Of a stretch of DNA of 64,000 bases, positions 52,164 to 63,900 are shown piece after piece. The DNA comes from Trichosporon coremiiforme. Taxonomy: Eukaryota; Basidiomycota; Tremellomycetes; Trichosporonales; Trichosporonaceae. The notes beneath the pieces are model-generated. The model made no database searches, was not told the origin of the DNA, and saw only the letters and a program-made list of their open reading frames with translations. Each line of letters opens with the position of its first letter. The stretch's first letter is position 1. The DNA lies in NCBI GenBank assembly GCA_039545355.1, contig BCJJ01000011.1, forward strand, positions 1,425,979 to 1,489,978. The letters run 5' to 3'. Position numbers and translations under genes: made by a program.

Positions 52164-55100
52164 ATGGCGACACCAGCGTCCTTCGGAACGCAGCTCGCCA
52201 ATGTGAGACGCCTGACCGCGTCTGGACAGGCGCACCAGGCGAAGCCTGCTCAGCTTTTGACGGCTATTGAATCGACCATCTCTTCAACTCTGCCCAAGTC
52301 GACCCTTCCGCACACTTCGACCGCGTACTTCACTGCGCTTCTGCAGTGCCTCGAGAAGGCTTGCTCCGATGAGATTGCTCCTGGAGAGACGGGAGAGGAG
52401 ATCTCCGAGACGGAGAAGATGGACGGCGGCGATCTCATCCCCGCCACGCTCTACCTGCTCGCGATCGTCGTGCCCGAGACCCCTCCCAGCGTCGTCCTTG
52501 CCAAGCTCAGCCCGCTCCTGGAGTGCCTTCTTCCCCTCTTCAGCACTGCCCTCGCCCACCCTCCCGCCCTCCGAAGTCTCCTCCAGATTGTTACCTCTCT
52601 CCTTCTCTTTGCCACGCCGACGTCGCTCTCCAACCCGCTTCTGAAGAAGGCCTGGAACTACGTCCTCGAGCTGTGTCTCGACCCGCGACCCAAGGTCCGC
52701 CACCTCGCTCAGGAGGGCGTTCGGAAGGTTCTGTGCACTCCTGTCCCCCCTCGCGTGGTCCCGGGAGCGCACCCGTATCTTCCCCGTGCTCGCGAGTGGG
52801 TTACATCGGCGCTTGAGGACGAGGTCAAGGGCAAGAGCAGCAAGAAGAAGGCCAGGTTCGCTGGTAACGACGAGGACGAGGGCAAGAAGGCCATTCACGT
52901 TGTGCAGGGACTGAGGGGTTGGGTCGCTGTCTGGGGTACTGAGGTGAGCTCCTATCCACGGTTTCGGAGCTAACGTTTCAGCAACTTGCTCAGCTCTGCC
53001 AGCTTCTCATGGCTCTTCCGCCTCACCCGCACCTCACCAACCAGGTTTACTCTCTCCTGTCGCACCTCCTCTCGCCGCCGCCGGCCGACTCGGTCTCGCC
53101 GACTCCCCACGTCATTGGCAACCTGACCAAGGTCATTGACTCGCTCCTCGCTTCACCGCCCGAGTCCGGTGACATGCCGGCGTACCTCTCCGCTCTGTCC
53201 AGCGCTCTGATCAAGCTGTCGCTGCAGGACCCCGCGAACCTCCCCGCTTACCTCCCCAAGGCGTTCAACTACATCTTCAATGACGTTCTCCTCGGAGCCT
53301 CGACGAGCCCTGCGGTCTGCAAGGCTGCGACCGAGGCGGTCGCTGACGGCATTGTCCGCTACTGTGTCACCGACGAGATGATCATCGCCGCCGTCCAGTA
53401 TCTCCGTTCCGGCAGCCACCTTCCCGGCGCCAGGAAGAAGCAGAAGACTCCCTTCCTTACCAAGGTCCTTGGTGCTGTCACCGAGGCTCTGGACTCGAAC
53501 GCCCTCCGCATGAACTACCTTTTCACCATCCTCTCCGCCCTCATCTCGCGTCTTCGTCTCCGTCTGCTCCCCGACGAGCCTGCGGTTGACCCCAACGGAA
53601 CGGCCCCCACCGCCGCTGAGGAGCTTCTTTTACCCCTCATTACTGAGGTTGGAGACCTCCGAACGCAGAAGGGCTTCGACGCGAAGGACAAGGTTGACGA
53701 GGTCGTCGGTGCCGCCGTCGAGGTAATTGGTGTCGAGGGCGTCCTCCGTGCGCTTCCCCTCAACATTGAGCCCGATGCGAGCGGAAAGACCCCTCAGCCC
53801 GGCCGCGCCCACCTTCTTCCCATCATCCGCCACAAGACTACAAACGACTCGCTCGCCTTCTTCGCCAACTACTTCCGACCCCTCTCCGAACGTCTCTTCG
53901 AGCGCAAGGTCGCCGCCGAGGATGCTGGAAACGTTGCCGTCGCCAAGGTCTGGGAAGTCCTCGTTGGCCAGATCTGGGACTGTCTCCCCGGCTTCTGCGA
54001 GATGCCTCGTGACATGCAGGAGGGTCTCTCGACGCCCTTCCTCTCCCTCATCACCAACCTGCTCTACACTCAGCCCCTCCTTCTCTCGCCGCTGCTCCGC
54101 TCGCTTCTGCAGCTCGTCAACTCGACCCAGACTCTCCTCAATTCGTCGACTGACCCCGCTGAGCTCCGCAAGCAGTTCGGTATCGACCAGGAGGCTGCCA
54201 AGGCTAACCTCGGCAAGCTTAAGTCTCTTGCCAAGGACATGGTCTCCGTCCTACTCAACGTCTTCTCCAAGCTTCCTCGCGAGCAGCGTGGAATGGTCGG
54301 AGATGTCATCGCCGCCTGGGTCGGTATCATGGACGAGAAGGACATCATCGAGACCTACAACACCGTCGCCTCTCACCTTTCGCAGAACCTTGGCAACACC
54401 CAGGCTCCTGCCCCTGGTGCTTCGCCCATCAGCCACACCATGCTCGACTTGCTGATCGTGTTCGTCCCCCACCTTCCTCCCGCCCAGAGCGCCTCGCTCT
54501 TCGCCGCTACCTCGACCAAGGACCTCCTTGAGCACGAGGATGCCACGGTTCAGAAGAAGGCTTACCGTCTCCTCAAGCGTCTGCTCGAGGCTGGCAAGCT
54601 CGGCGAGGCCGGTTCTGGCGACAAGCTGCAGGAGTTCGTCGAGCGCCTGAACGAGGTCGCCACTCAGGTCGGCCCTGGTGCCCAGCGTGACCGTCTCCAG
54701 CTTCTCTCAACGCTCGTCCAGGAGCTCCCCAAGGACAGGCTGCACCTCATCCCTGAGCTCCTGTCCGAGGCTGTTCTCGGCACCAAGGAGGTCAACGAGA
54801 AGGCTCGTGACGCCGGTTTCGACCTCCTCGTTGTCATGGGTCACAAGATGGCCGAGGGAGGAGAGGTCAAGCAGGCCGTCCCCGTCGACGAGGACAGCGA
54901 TGAGCTGGTCGAGCGCACTGTTGACGCAAACGCCCAGGAGTACATCACCATGGTTGCCGCCGGTCTCACGGGAACGACCCCCCACATGATCTCCGCCTCG
55001 ATCAACGCCCTCTCGCGCCTCCTCTTCGAGTTTAAGGATGACATCTCGAACGAGCTCATCTCCGAGCTCGTCGCTACCGTCATTGTCTTCGTCGGCTCGA

Positions 55101-56095
55101 AGAACCGTGAGATCGTCAAGTCGGCTCTCGGTTTCGTCAAGGTTGCCGTCGTCGCTCTCCCCACTGACACCGTCGAGCCCCACCTTGAGGCTCTTGTCCC
55201 CGCTCTCCTCGGCTGGGTCCACGACCAGAAGAACCACTTCAAGCTCAAGACTATCCACATCTTCGAGCGCATGTTCCGCAAGTTTGGCTATGAGAACGTC
55301 CACTCCTTCGCCCCTGAGGGTGGAGAGCGCAAGGTCATTGAAAACCTGAAGAAGCGCAAGGACCGTGCTAAGCGCAAAAAGGCGACCGCTGAGGAGGAGA
55401 ACAAGGCGCCCAAGACGACTTCGGGCAACGCCTTCGACGACATCCTCTACAACAGCGACTCCGACGATGAGGAGGAGCAGGGAGATGAGGACGAGCGTCC
55501 CCTCAAGCCCCTGGGCAAGCGTGCGCAGCGACGAGCTGCCGCCGCCGCCGAGGCTGAGTACATCCGTGACGAGGGTGACGAGCCGATGGACCTGCTGTCT
55601 CGCAGCATCGCTGGTGGTGTCACGCGCGACCCCAAGGCTGAGCAACGCAAGCGTAAGCCTGGCCAGGATGCGGCGCACTTCAAGACGGATAAGAGCGGCA
55701 AGCTCGTTATCGAGGACGACGGCTCCGACTCGGACGCGGCCATGGACGACGGTGCCGACGAGGGCAACGCCTACCTGCAGGCTATGCGTGGCATCGAGGG
55801 TGCTGCGCGCACGAACCGCGGTCTCAAGTTCAACAAGAACACGAAGCGCGCGCGTGAGGAGGAGCGCGAGGAGGGTCTCATGGATGTCGACGACGACAAG
55901 GTTACCAAGAAGAAGACGAAGAAGGCTATCGGCCGTCTCGGCGAGGAGTTCCGCAGCAGGCGCGGAAAGGGAGACGTCAAGAAGGACGGCGTCGACCCCT
56001 ATGCTTACGTTCCCATCGGCCAGGCTGCCAAGCGCGCCGGCAAGAACGGTGGCCGCGTCAGCCTGACCAACAAAAAGAAGGGCATGAGGTCCTAA
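52164..56095 (+). CDS. RRP12: Ribosomal RNA processing/export protein Rrp12
   Basis: Two exons, 52164-52943 and 52982-56095, 1297 aa (yeast about 1230). The intron (38 nt) ends CTAACGTTTCAG. The protein is almost wholly helical, with HEAT-like repeats. The Rrp12/NUC173 region lies about residues 320-560 (HLLPIIRHKTTNDSLAFFAN, YFRPLSERLFERK, QIWDCLPGFCEMPRDM). Near the end are LKTIHIFERMFRKFGYENV and a charged tail with KKRKDRAKRKKA, NAFDDILYNSDSDDEEE and a basic KKKGMRS terminus typical of the family. Rrp12 binds pre-40S and pre-60S particles and karyopherins and is needed for rRNA processing and subunit export. Strong C-ending codon use suggests high expression. Confidence 0.95.
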
Positions 56096-56454
56096 TTCTG
56101 CTACGACGAGGTGTATAGATTCCGGTTTGGTAGTGTTCCCATCATGTTATTGCATTTAGATTCGTCACCGTGCGCTGATTGCGATCGAGAGGATCGCCGG
56201 CTTCCTCAGTGTGCTAACGGATGAAACTGGACAATCCGCATTCCAAGGGCTGAAGGGCGGTCCTGTAACGATCGCGTATCAGCTTGTGGTCGCGCGGTTG
56301 CGCACAGCGGTCGAGTCACCTTGACGCCCTGTGTTGTGTGTCTTCCTCCGGATCCAAACAATCTGGTGCGCCATGCGCCGCTTTCTTAAGAGCTTAGTGC
56401 GCACACTCAAGACGGCGACGTCTCCTTCTCATCATTCTTGTCCTCGATAACACA
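56096..56454. other. Intergenic region, no feature seen
   Basis: 359 bp between RRP12 and the F-box-like gene; 3' UTR and promoter. Confidence 0.5.
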
Positions 56455-57975
56455 ATGGGACCCACCGCTGCCAGCTCTTCCTCGCATAGGTCAACCGCGC
56501 TCAAGAAGAAGTGCATCAAAGACGCCATACCAAGCGCAGCCTTGCGCGCGCTCGCCATCGACCACATCACCGACCTCATCTGTGCCGCTCTCGACACACC
56601 TACGCTCCTCTCCGCCCTCCGTGTGAATTATGTCTTCTTCCACTCTTCTGGCAAGGCGCTCTACCGTCACCTGTATCTCGACTGCGGCGCTCCGCTGAAT
56701 GGCGCATTGGTTGGGAACGACACAGCGCGCCGCGCCATGCTGAAAGCGTACCATCCGTGCGAGGGTGGGACTTGGGACGAAGTGTTCTGCTTGTGGAAGC
56801 TGGCGACGATGGCGACCGCCCCGAAGGGTCCTCTCAAGGGCAAGGGGAAGCCTGGTCGAAAGACCGGCGCTGCGGCGGACTCGCCAGCCCTTGTGTCGAT
56901 GAAGACGGCGCTCGCGCTCGCCGGCCTGCCACCCGTGCCTGCGAAAGAGATCAAGTCGTTCATTGCCTACCTGGTCGACACCGACATCGGGGCGCTGCAC
57001 TCTGGACCCGATCGGAAGCGCAAGACACGCAATTTCAAGCTCGTGCTGCTGCGCCACGTCCGCGTCCTCACGGTCGCCTCGCACCACCGCTGCCTGTGCG
57101 CGACATGGGGCGATCATGTGGCGTCCTTCTTCCCCAACCTCGAGGTGCTCCGCGTCGTCCCCAACGTCTCGGCGGAAGGCAACCTGATTCCCGCCTGCGA
57201 CGGCGCGGACGTCACGCCGTGCCCGTTCCTGCAACTCGATGCAAAGAAGCTCGTCCTGCGTAACCTGGACGCACGCGGACCGCCAATCCCGGGGCATCTT
57301 TCCTGGAGCTCGCCGAGCCTGGAGCGCGTGAGCCTCTACCTGCCACTCGACGGGGCGGAGTGCGCGCTGATTCCCCCGCTCAGTCTGAAGGGTCAGTTCC
57401 CCGCTGTCAAGGAGATCGACATTGTGTTCCACGTCTGGGACGGTGCACGCGTCGTCGATGTCCTCTTCCCAACCAAGAACCCGCACACGCCCGATACCCT
57501 GCTGGAGCTCCTGCACGCCCTTACGATTCCCGGACGCAGCGCCAACACCAAGATCAAGATCTACGGTATTGACAAAATCGCACTGGATCTCCTCGGCCCG
57601 TTCATCCTGCGCGCCAATGCACTCATGGACACGACCGTGATTGACCCCGCATTCTGCATGCCGTCCTCGGAATCCCAGACGCTGGTCTCAAGCCTCGCCG
57701 GATACGCCCAGCTTGGCCGTCTCGGACCCGAGGACGAGGCGTTCGCCAATTACATCGTGGACGCGCTACGCTGTGACGCTGCGACGGGGTTCATGCGCCA
57801 GTTGTGGCACCCCGGCAAGGACGGCCCCCCGACCGCGGCCGAGATCAAGACCGCCATGACTCCGAATAGCAACGTGTCGTTTGGCTCGCTCGAGGAGTAC
57901 TTTGGCAGCAAGGAGAGTGAGGAGGCCGAGCAGCTCAAGTCTCGCAGCATCGCGTGCGGGTGCAAGCGCTGCTAG
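56455..57975 (+). CDS. Hypothetical F-box-like protein
   Basis: Intronless, 506 aa. Residues ~25-80 read LRALAIDHITDLICAALDTP, TLLSALRVNYVFFHSSG and KALYRHLYLDC. This resembles an F-box followed by the first strand of a leucine-rich-type scaffold, a layout common in large uncharacterised fungal families. The middle carries a Lys/Gly-rich insert (GPLKGKGKPGRKTG). Later segments (RHVRVLTVASHHRC, FFPNLEVLRVVPNVS, KKLVLRNLDARGPP, LERVSLYLPLDG) recur with LRR-like spacing. The C-terminus ends SIACGCKRC, unusually Cys-rich. An SCF substrate-receptor role would follow from an F-box, but the motif is weak here. No partner is evident nearby. Confidence 0.72.
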   Translation: MGPTAASSSSHRSTALKKKCIKDAIPSAALRALAIDHITDLICAALDTPTLLSALRVNYVFFHSSGKALYRHLYLDCGAPLNGALVGNDTARRAMLKAYHPCEGGTWDEVFCLWKLATMATAPKGPLKGKGKPGRKTGAAADSPALVSMKTALALAGLPPVPAKEIKSFIAYLVDTDIGALHSGPDRKRKTRNFKLVLLRHVRVLTVASHHRCLCATWGDHVASFFPNLEVLRVVPNVSAEGNLIPACDGADVTPCPFLQLDAKKLVLRNLDARGPPIPGHLSWSSPSLERVSLYLPLDGAECALIPPLSLKGQFPAVKEIDIVFHVWDGARVVDVLFPTKNPHTPDTLLELLHALTIPGRSANTKIKIYGIDKIALDLLGPFILRANALMDTTVIDPAFCMPSSESQTLVSSLAGYAQLGRLGPEDEAFANYIVDALRCDAATGFMRQLWHPGKDGPPTAAEIKTAMTPNSNVSFGSLEEYFGSKESEEAEQLKSRSIACGCKRC

Positions 57976-58332
57976 GCCCTAAGGGGATGTTTCTGTGAAT
58001 GAGCAGTTGCGGAGACCAGTTGTAGAAATCGCCGCAAAGTTCAGCGGAGAATGTAAATCCGGCAGTGCCACAAGAGTCCCAAGAGGGAAGAACGCAGCAT
58101 TGGCATTTGAACTCGTACGACTAAAACTTCGAAACTAGATTATCGCCTCACTTCTGACCGCTATCGCGCCTCATCGTCCTCGACGCAACGCACACAAGAA
58201 CAGCACAACGGAACAAGAAACGGCGAGGCTCGGATCAAGGCTATCGCCCTGTTCGTCAGTTAGGCCGTCGAGAGCACTTTAACTTACTGCTGACAGGGAT
58301 GGCTTTCGCCGTCCGGTTTCGAACAACAAGGC
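57976..58332. other. Convergent 3' region, no feature seen
   Basis: 357 bp between the F-box-like stop and the SDR stop; nothing recognised. Confidence 0.5.
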
Positions 58333-59712
58333 TCAAGGCATGACGCCGCCCTGCTTGTCAGTCCGCGCGCGTGAAACGTCAACTCACAGTAATAGGGACA
58401 AGCACGCCCGTGACGAACTGGCATCCCTCGGACGCGAGCCACGACACAGTATCAGTGACATCGGAGACCTTGACATTGCGGCCCATGGGGTGGGCAGCCT
58501 TGCGCTGGGGGTTAGCTTATCGTTCACACATGCCAGAGCCAAGGACCAGAGGGCAAAACGGCAAAGGTTTGGAGGTGACGAGGGAGAGGTGCAGAGGGTG
58601 GACTCACCATAGCGATGAAGGCGCCCGCCTCCGCGCCCGCAATAGCGGAGAGATCCTTGTCGATCCGCGTGAGCATGTCCGTCTCGCAAATAGTCGGCGC
58701 GTAGCAGTTGGCCGTAATGCCGTGGGGCGCGAGTTCCTCGGCCACGGCGGCATTGATACCAGCGACAGCGTGCTTGCTGGGTCGTCAGCTTGGAGATCGG
58801 GCTCTAGGAGCTGGCAGGACCACAGGGCATCAGGGCCCGCAGGGCTGCAGCAGATCACACCGGAGCCCAGGAGGATCCCAGAAGCAGCCGAAGAGGAGGT
58901 AACTCACGAAGCACAGTACGCGCTGAAGTTGGGCGCGCCGCGCAGACCCGCCGTCGACGCCGCGCCGATCAGCTTGCCGCCCCTGCCCTGCTCGATCATG
59001 GCCCGCGCCGCGGCCTGGTAGCACAGGTACACGCCGCGGACGTTGACGTTGTAGACCTGGTCGAGGGCGCTGATGGGGGTGTCGACGAAACGGTAGATGG
59101 GCGCGATGCCCGCGTTCGCGACCATGACTGGGGTCAGCTTGAGAAGGATCGCAAGCTGGCTGGGTAGGAGTCGGGAGCCCGGCGTGCCCGGTCACCCTGG
59201 TCACCCTCGAGCGCGGGGCGGGAAAGCCGAGAGCCGCGAGCGGAGCCGAGAGGAAGGAGGTGGTGAGTCGCCCTCGCAGGGTAACGACCGTGCGTTCTCC
59301 GCCATCACGACTGCGGAGTCACGACGGAGCAGCCGGCGGGATACTTGCAGGGAAGCATGTGCGGGGAGGGGCAGAGGTACTCACCATCGATACCGCCGAA
59401 CTCCTTGCTCGCGCCAACGAGGTCCTTGACCTGCGCCTCGTCCGCGACGTCGCAGTCCTTGACCACGACCTTTGCCCCGTTGGCGCGACACTCCTCGGCG
59501 ACCTTGTCGAGGTTCTCGCGGTTGCTGGGCAGGTCGGAGAGGACGAGGTCGAGCCCGTCCTTGGCGAGCCGGACTGCGATGCCTGCGCCGATACCCTGGC
59601 CCGCACCGGTGATGACGGCGACGCGCTTTGTGCTGTTACCGTTCGCGGTCGCTGCGGCTGCAGCCGCGGCAGGGGCAGGAGGGGCGGCGCTCGTCGTTGT
59701 CGTGGCCGACAT
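58333..59712 (-). CDS. Short-chain dehydrogenase, diacetyl/acetoin reductase type
   Basis: Five exons: 59712-59385, 59127-58908, 58776-58608, 58504-58388 and 58350-58333, 283 aa. After an Ala-rich N-terminus (~30 residues) the Rossmann motif TGAGQGIGAGIA binds NAD(P). LSDLPSN places Asp at the end of beta-2, which favours NAD(H). NAGIAP, the Ser of IGAASTAG and the catalytic YCASK (Tyr-x3-Lys) are present. The last exon encodes only GGVMP, completing the usual C-terminal TGG motif. The layout fits (S)-acetoin forming diacetyl reductase/butanediol dehydrogenases; the substrate is inferred from overall resemblance only. Introns end CTGACCCCAG, CTGACGACCCAG, CTAACCCCCAG and CTGACAAGCAG. Confidence 0.85.
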
Positions 59713-60900
59713 CCTGCGACGCTTGGGTTCGGGTGAGGAGGATATGGTGGGCAAGAGCACGAGCGTGCGAACTGTGCTAGAGGTGTTAAAGGAATAGCAA
59801 CTAGTCCGTGCGAGCTTTGTTGGTCACAAGACGCGCACTTCGGTCGACTTCAGTTTGACAGCTGATCGGAGCCCGGCAAGCAGGCCAGGGGTTCAAAGGG
59901 TCTGGGGCGCCAGGTATTCAGTCTCGGCGTCCAGTGTCGATAGCTGGTTCGCTGCGCCCGAGTGGGGATCGAGGGCAAAGAGAGGCCTGAGCGTGTGTGA
60001 TGAGCGGTCACTTGAAAGGATGCGCGATGGTCATGCGGACGCGCAGTCGTCGCATGCTGAGCTTGCTGAGACCGGTGCCAGCTCGAGATGCGCGGGTCTG
60101 TGAACACCCGCACGCAGCATTCCTCAAGGTCCGGCGTTCAACTTTCGGACGCCCACCGGTTTCGGCACCAAGACGTCATTTGACCATCCCCTCACCCAAA
60201 CCAAATAATGCCGGCCGGATGGCCGAGAGCATTGATTGCCGGATCCCGGAGAACGCCGAGTCCTCCCCCCCCTCCCCCTAACACCAGTGCTCGATGTCCT
60301 CGTCTTGCGGGGGCCGAGAGCTCTGCAACAGCACAGGCAACCTATGAGTCTTGACGTTTGCAAGCTGACGAGGGCGCAAGTGACGCGCAGCCTCGAGGGC
60401 ATCGATGCCCGGCTGTGAGGAATGCAGATGCCGGGTGACTGCCTGTACGCTTGCCCTGAAACCCGTCAGTTACCCTGGGGGGCACCTGCCCGAGATCGAT
60501 CACCCACATCGACCAGTCACAGTTCGGCGCAAGGCGAGGCGATCGCAGCAGAGTTGCAACGAGTTGATCAAGGAAGCGCCGACACGCTGTCGCGCCTCGC
60601 GTCTCACACATTCATCGCGTGTCAATGTGGTTATATGGTGTCTCTACTTCTATCTCTAGAAATATGCCGTTGCTCTGTGCTAGCATGCTGGTGGCCCCGT
60701 CGGCCAAAGGAACGATTGATGCGTCGTGGTGCGTGCGTCGTGATCGTCCGACTCCCTTCTCCTTCCCCCTCTCATGACTAATAATGACACTGGTTTCGAA
60801 GTGCTTTTTTGGGTACCCCTCTGTCGTCTCCTTCCTCGCTGTGACGATGAAAGCAACCGTAAAATACCTTGTGTGGACAGTTGATACAAACACCCTGTGA
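59713..60900. other. Intergenic region, no feature seen
   Basis: 1.2 kb between the SDR start and the karyopherin stop. Short ORFs only; no RNA gene or repeat recognised. Confidence 0.5.
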
Positions 60901-63900
60901 CTATACGCCGCCGAGACTCTTTCGCGACTGCCTCGCCCGCTCTCGAGCGCGCCTTGCCGCGCGCAGCAGGTTCACCGTAATCTGCTTAACCTTCTCAAGC
61001 GACGGCGACCCCTGCGCGAGGTATCCGTTCAGCTCCTCGAGGTACTTCGCCTTCTCCTGCTGAGGCAGGTTGTGACCCGGGATCAGGTTCAGCGCCTCGC
61101 CTGCGTACTGCGTGCTCTCAGCCGGCGGAACGCTTGACAGGACCGCCTGGATGATGACCGGTACCTGCTCGATGCCGTCTTCCCTGAATCCACTAACGAC
61201 GCCGCTCAGCATCTGCGTGAAGATCGGCTTGGCGAACTGCGCGAATACCGGCTGGACGCGCGCAGCGTACTGCGGCTGGTTCATGTCCTGCGCCAGCATC
61301 GCCAGCGTGTCGAGGCACACGAGCACCGTCTCCGGCGCCGGGCACTGCAGAGCCGCCAGCGTGTGCGAAACAGCCTGCGGCAGAGCGGCGCTGGCCAGAG
61401 TCTGCTCAGGCATCGAGGCGAGGTAGGCCATAAAGCAGTGCACGTAGTCGTCCATGACTGGAGTCAGTTAGAGTGGCCAACAAGGAAACTCACCATCAGC
61501 GATGATCGCAGCGTCCTTAACCTGCAACAACTTCGTCAGGGATGCCGTAACATTCTCGAACGCGGCGATGAGGAGAGCGGCGAGCGCTTCGTTTCCGGGG
61601 TTGCGGACGACATCGCCAAACTTCTGCGCGACCTTGCCTGTGATCCAGATGTACGAGGCGTACCCGGTCTCGGCAAAGGAGCTCGCCATGCGGTCGAGTA
61701 CCGGCTGGACAACGGGCTGCAGAGCAGCCACCGGGAAAAACGCAAGACCTCGACGAAGGATCGAGCCCACTCGCTCGCTGATGTAGTACAGCTTGGCGTA
61801 TCGGGCAAGGAGGGCGTCGAAGACAGCGTACAGCGTCGCAGCCGTGGGGTAGCAAGACTCCGGAACGGGATCCAGAGTCCTGACCACCTGTAGGTAAGCG
61901 TCCAGCTGCTCCAGGGTGTCCGCCGTCTTCTGCAGATCCTGCTTGCTGGCCTCACCAGGAGCGTTCGCGACAGTCTGTACCTTCTCAATGAGAGGCTGGG
62001 TGAACTGCTGCAGAGCCTGCGCCGCCTCGTTCGAGGGCAGGGAAGACACGACGTAGGCAATAGCCTCGCACACCTCCAGAATGTCCGCCTGGTCCAGCTT
62101 GTCGGCGACTGTCGTAACAAACTGGTGCAGCTGCGGTAAGTACGGGACTAAGTGCTGGTTGCAGTCCTGGCACATGAACTTCATGGCCTGGGCAGCAGCG
62201 GCAGACACTTCGTCGTCGGCCATGTCGAAACCGGCACTGATGTACTGCAGCTGGAACTCTAAGTTCTGCGGGTGGCGGTCGATCCACTGGGTGTAACGCG
62301 AAATGACGAGAATCGCGGCGTAGCGGATGCGCGGGTGGTCCGGGAGCTTCGGCAGCATCTCCATGATGTGGGGCACAACTTCGTCATCATCGGGGTCGAC
62401 CTCGGCACCCATTGATCGCATGGAGAACAGCGGGGCCTCAATCTCCTGCCACGACGGGTTCGGCTTGGCCATCGCCTCAACGACCATGTCGTATGACCGA
62501 CGTAAGCACGTCGGCGCGCCGAGGACCTTGCAGCAGTCCTTCAGCGTGTCGCCCATTCGGTGTCGGAACGAGCGGAACTCGTCGCGCTCCTGCGCCGTCT
62601 GCTGCTCGTTGTCTCCGGGGAAGTGCAGGTGTCCGATGATGATCGTCTGGAGCTTGGCGAAGATCTCGTAGTACGGTCCCCACGTCTCATCCGCACTCTT
62701 GTCGACCATTCCCGACAAGATCCACCAGAACTGGAAAGTGATAGGGACAATGTCGAGGTCCTCGTAAGCCGTACACTTGAGAATCGCCTCCACAAGGGGC
62801 AGAGACTCTCTCGGGTGCGACTTGATGATGTCCTGGTAGCACTCTCCGGCCTCGCAGAACATGCGGCAGTATCCTCGTATCCTGTCGGCGTCGTCGTGGT
62901 ACTGATCCAGTTTCGGTCCGAGTGCGATGAGACGAGGGATGATCTCCTGCACGAGCGGCATGTTGTCGTGAATCTCCTGCGTCTCATGAATTAAGTCGCA
63001 GATGACGTCCACCGCAGCATCGAACAGCTGGTCAGACTCAAGCGCCGCGAACATGGCAGGGTACAGCGGGCTCTGCGCGACGGCGCTGACGGGGAACTCG
63101 CCGGCACGGAGCCAGCTTCGCATAGTCTCAAAGATCGACGACTGAATTTGGGTAGTAAGGCCTGAGAGAATTAGCCGATAGATCGCCGGAGAAGCGCTCA
63201 CCCTCAGCTTGAATGTACATCGAAAGAACGTTGATGACGGCTTCGGCGGAGCCCGACACCAGCTCGCCGTACACATCTGTGCCCTCAGGCTGAGAAAGGG
63301 TCAGCAATGTTCCTTCTCCATAGTGCCGACTTACCAGTCTCGGAAGTCGGGTGTTCAGCGACTCCTCAGCCAGCGAACCCAGGAAGCGCAACAGGACCAC
63401 GACGGTCGCCGGCTCCTTGCCGAAGCGCTCGATCATACTCTGCACGACGTTGGTCCATTCCGGCATCTGCAGCGCGAGGTCGGCGAGCGCCAGGCAGAGC
63501 TGGGTGAGAACCGCTTTTGACCCCGCCGGTGCTGTGGGAAGCGCAAGGGGTCCGAGAGCGTTTAATAACGAGTCCCTAAGCGATGGCAGCGAGTCGCGGG
63601 GGAGCTGGGGAAGGTCATAGAGAATCTGCGGCTATCAGCTCGGCGCTTCAGAGAGAGCTTACCTTCGACCTCAGCGTCTGTGCCGAGAACAGGCGGCCCT
63701 CGAGCGGCGCGTCTGGAGACACGAGGATCGTGTGGCATGTCTGCCATGCTTCAGTCTGTTGACGTTAGCGTCTTCCTTCTTTGTCGCAATGATCCGCTGC
63801 GGGGGTAGGTTTGCGTAGTGCGGCCAGGGGTTGTAAGGCGGGTCGGCATGGTGACGCCAGATCTCGATTTGTTTGGCTGCCGAAGACGTCACTGGGCAAT

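Noticed and set aside
54707..55678. 323-codon minus-strand open frame
   Set aside because: Antisense shadow of RRP12; Leu/Asp/Glu/Val-rich composition mirrors codons of the real frame.
56491..57516. 341-codon minus-strand open frame
   Set aside because: Antisense shadow of the F-box-like gene, whose own 506-codon frame has LRR-like periodicity.
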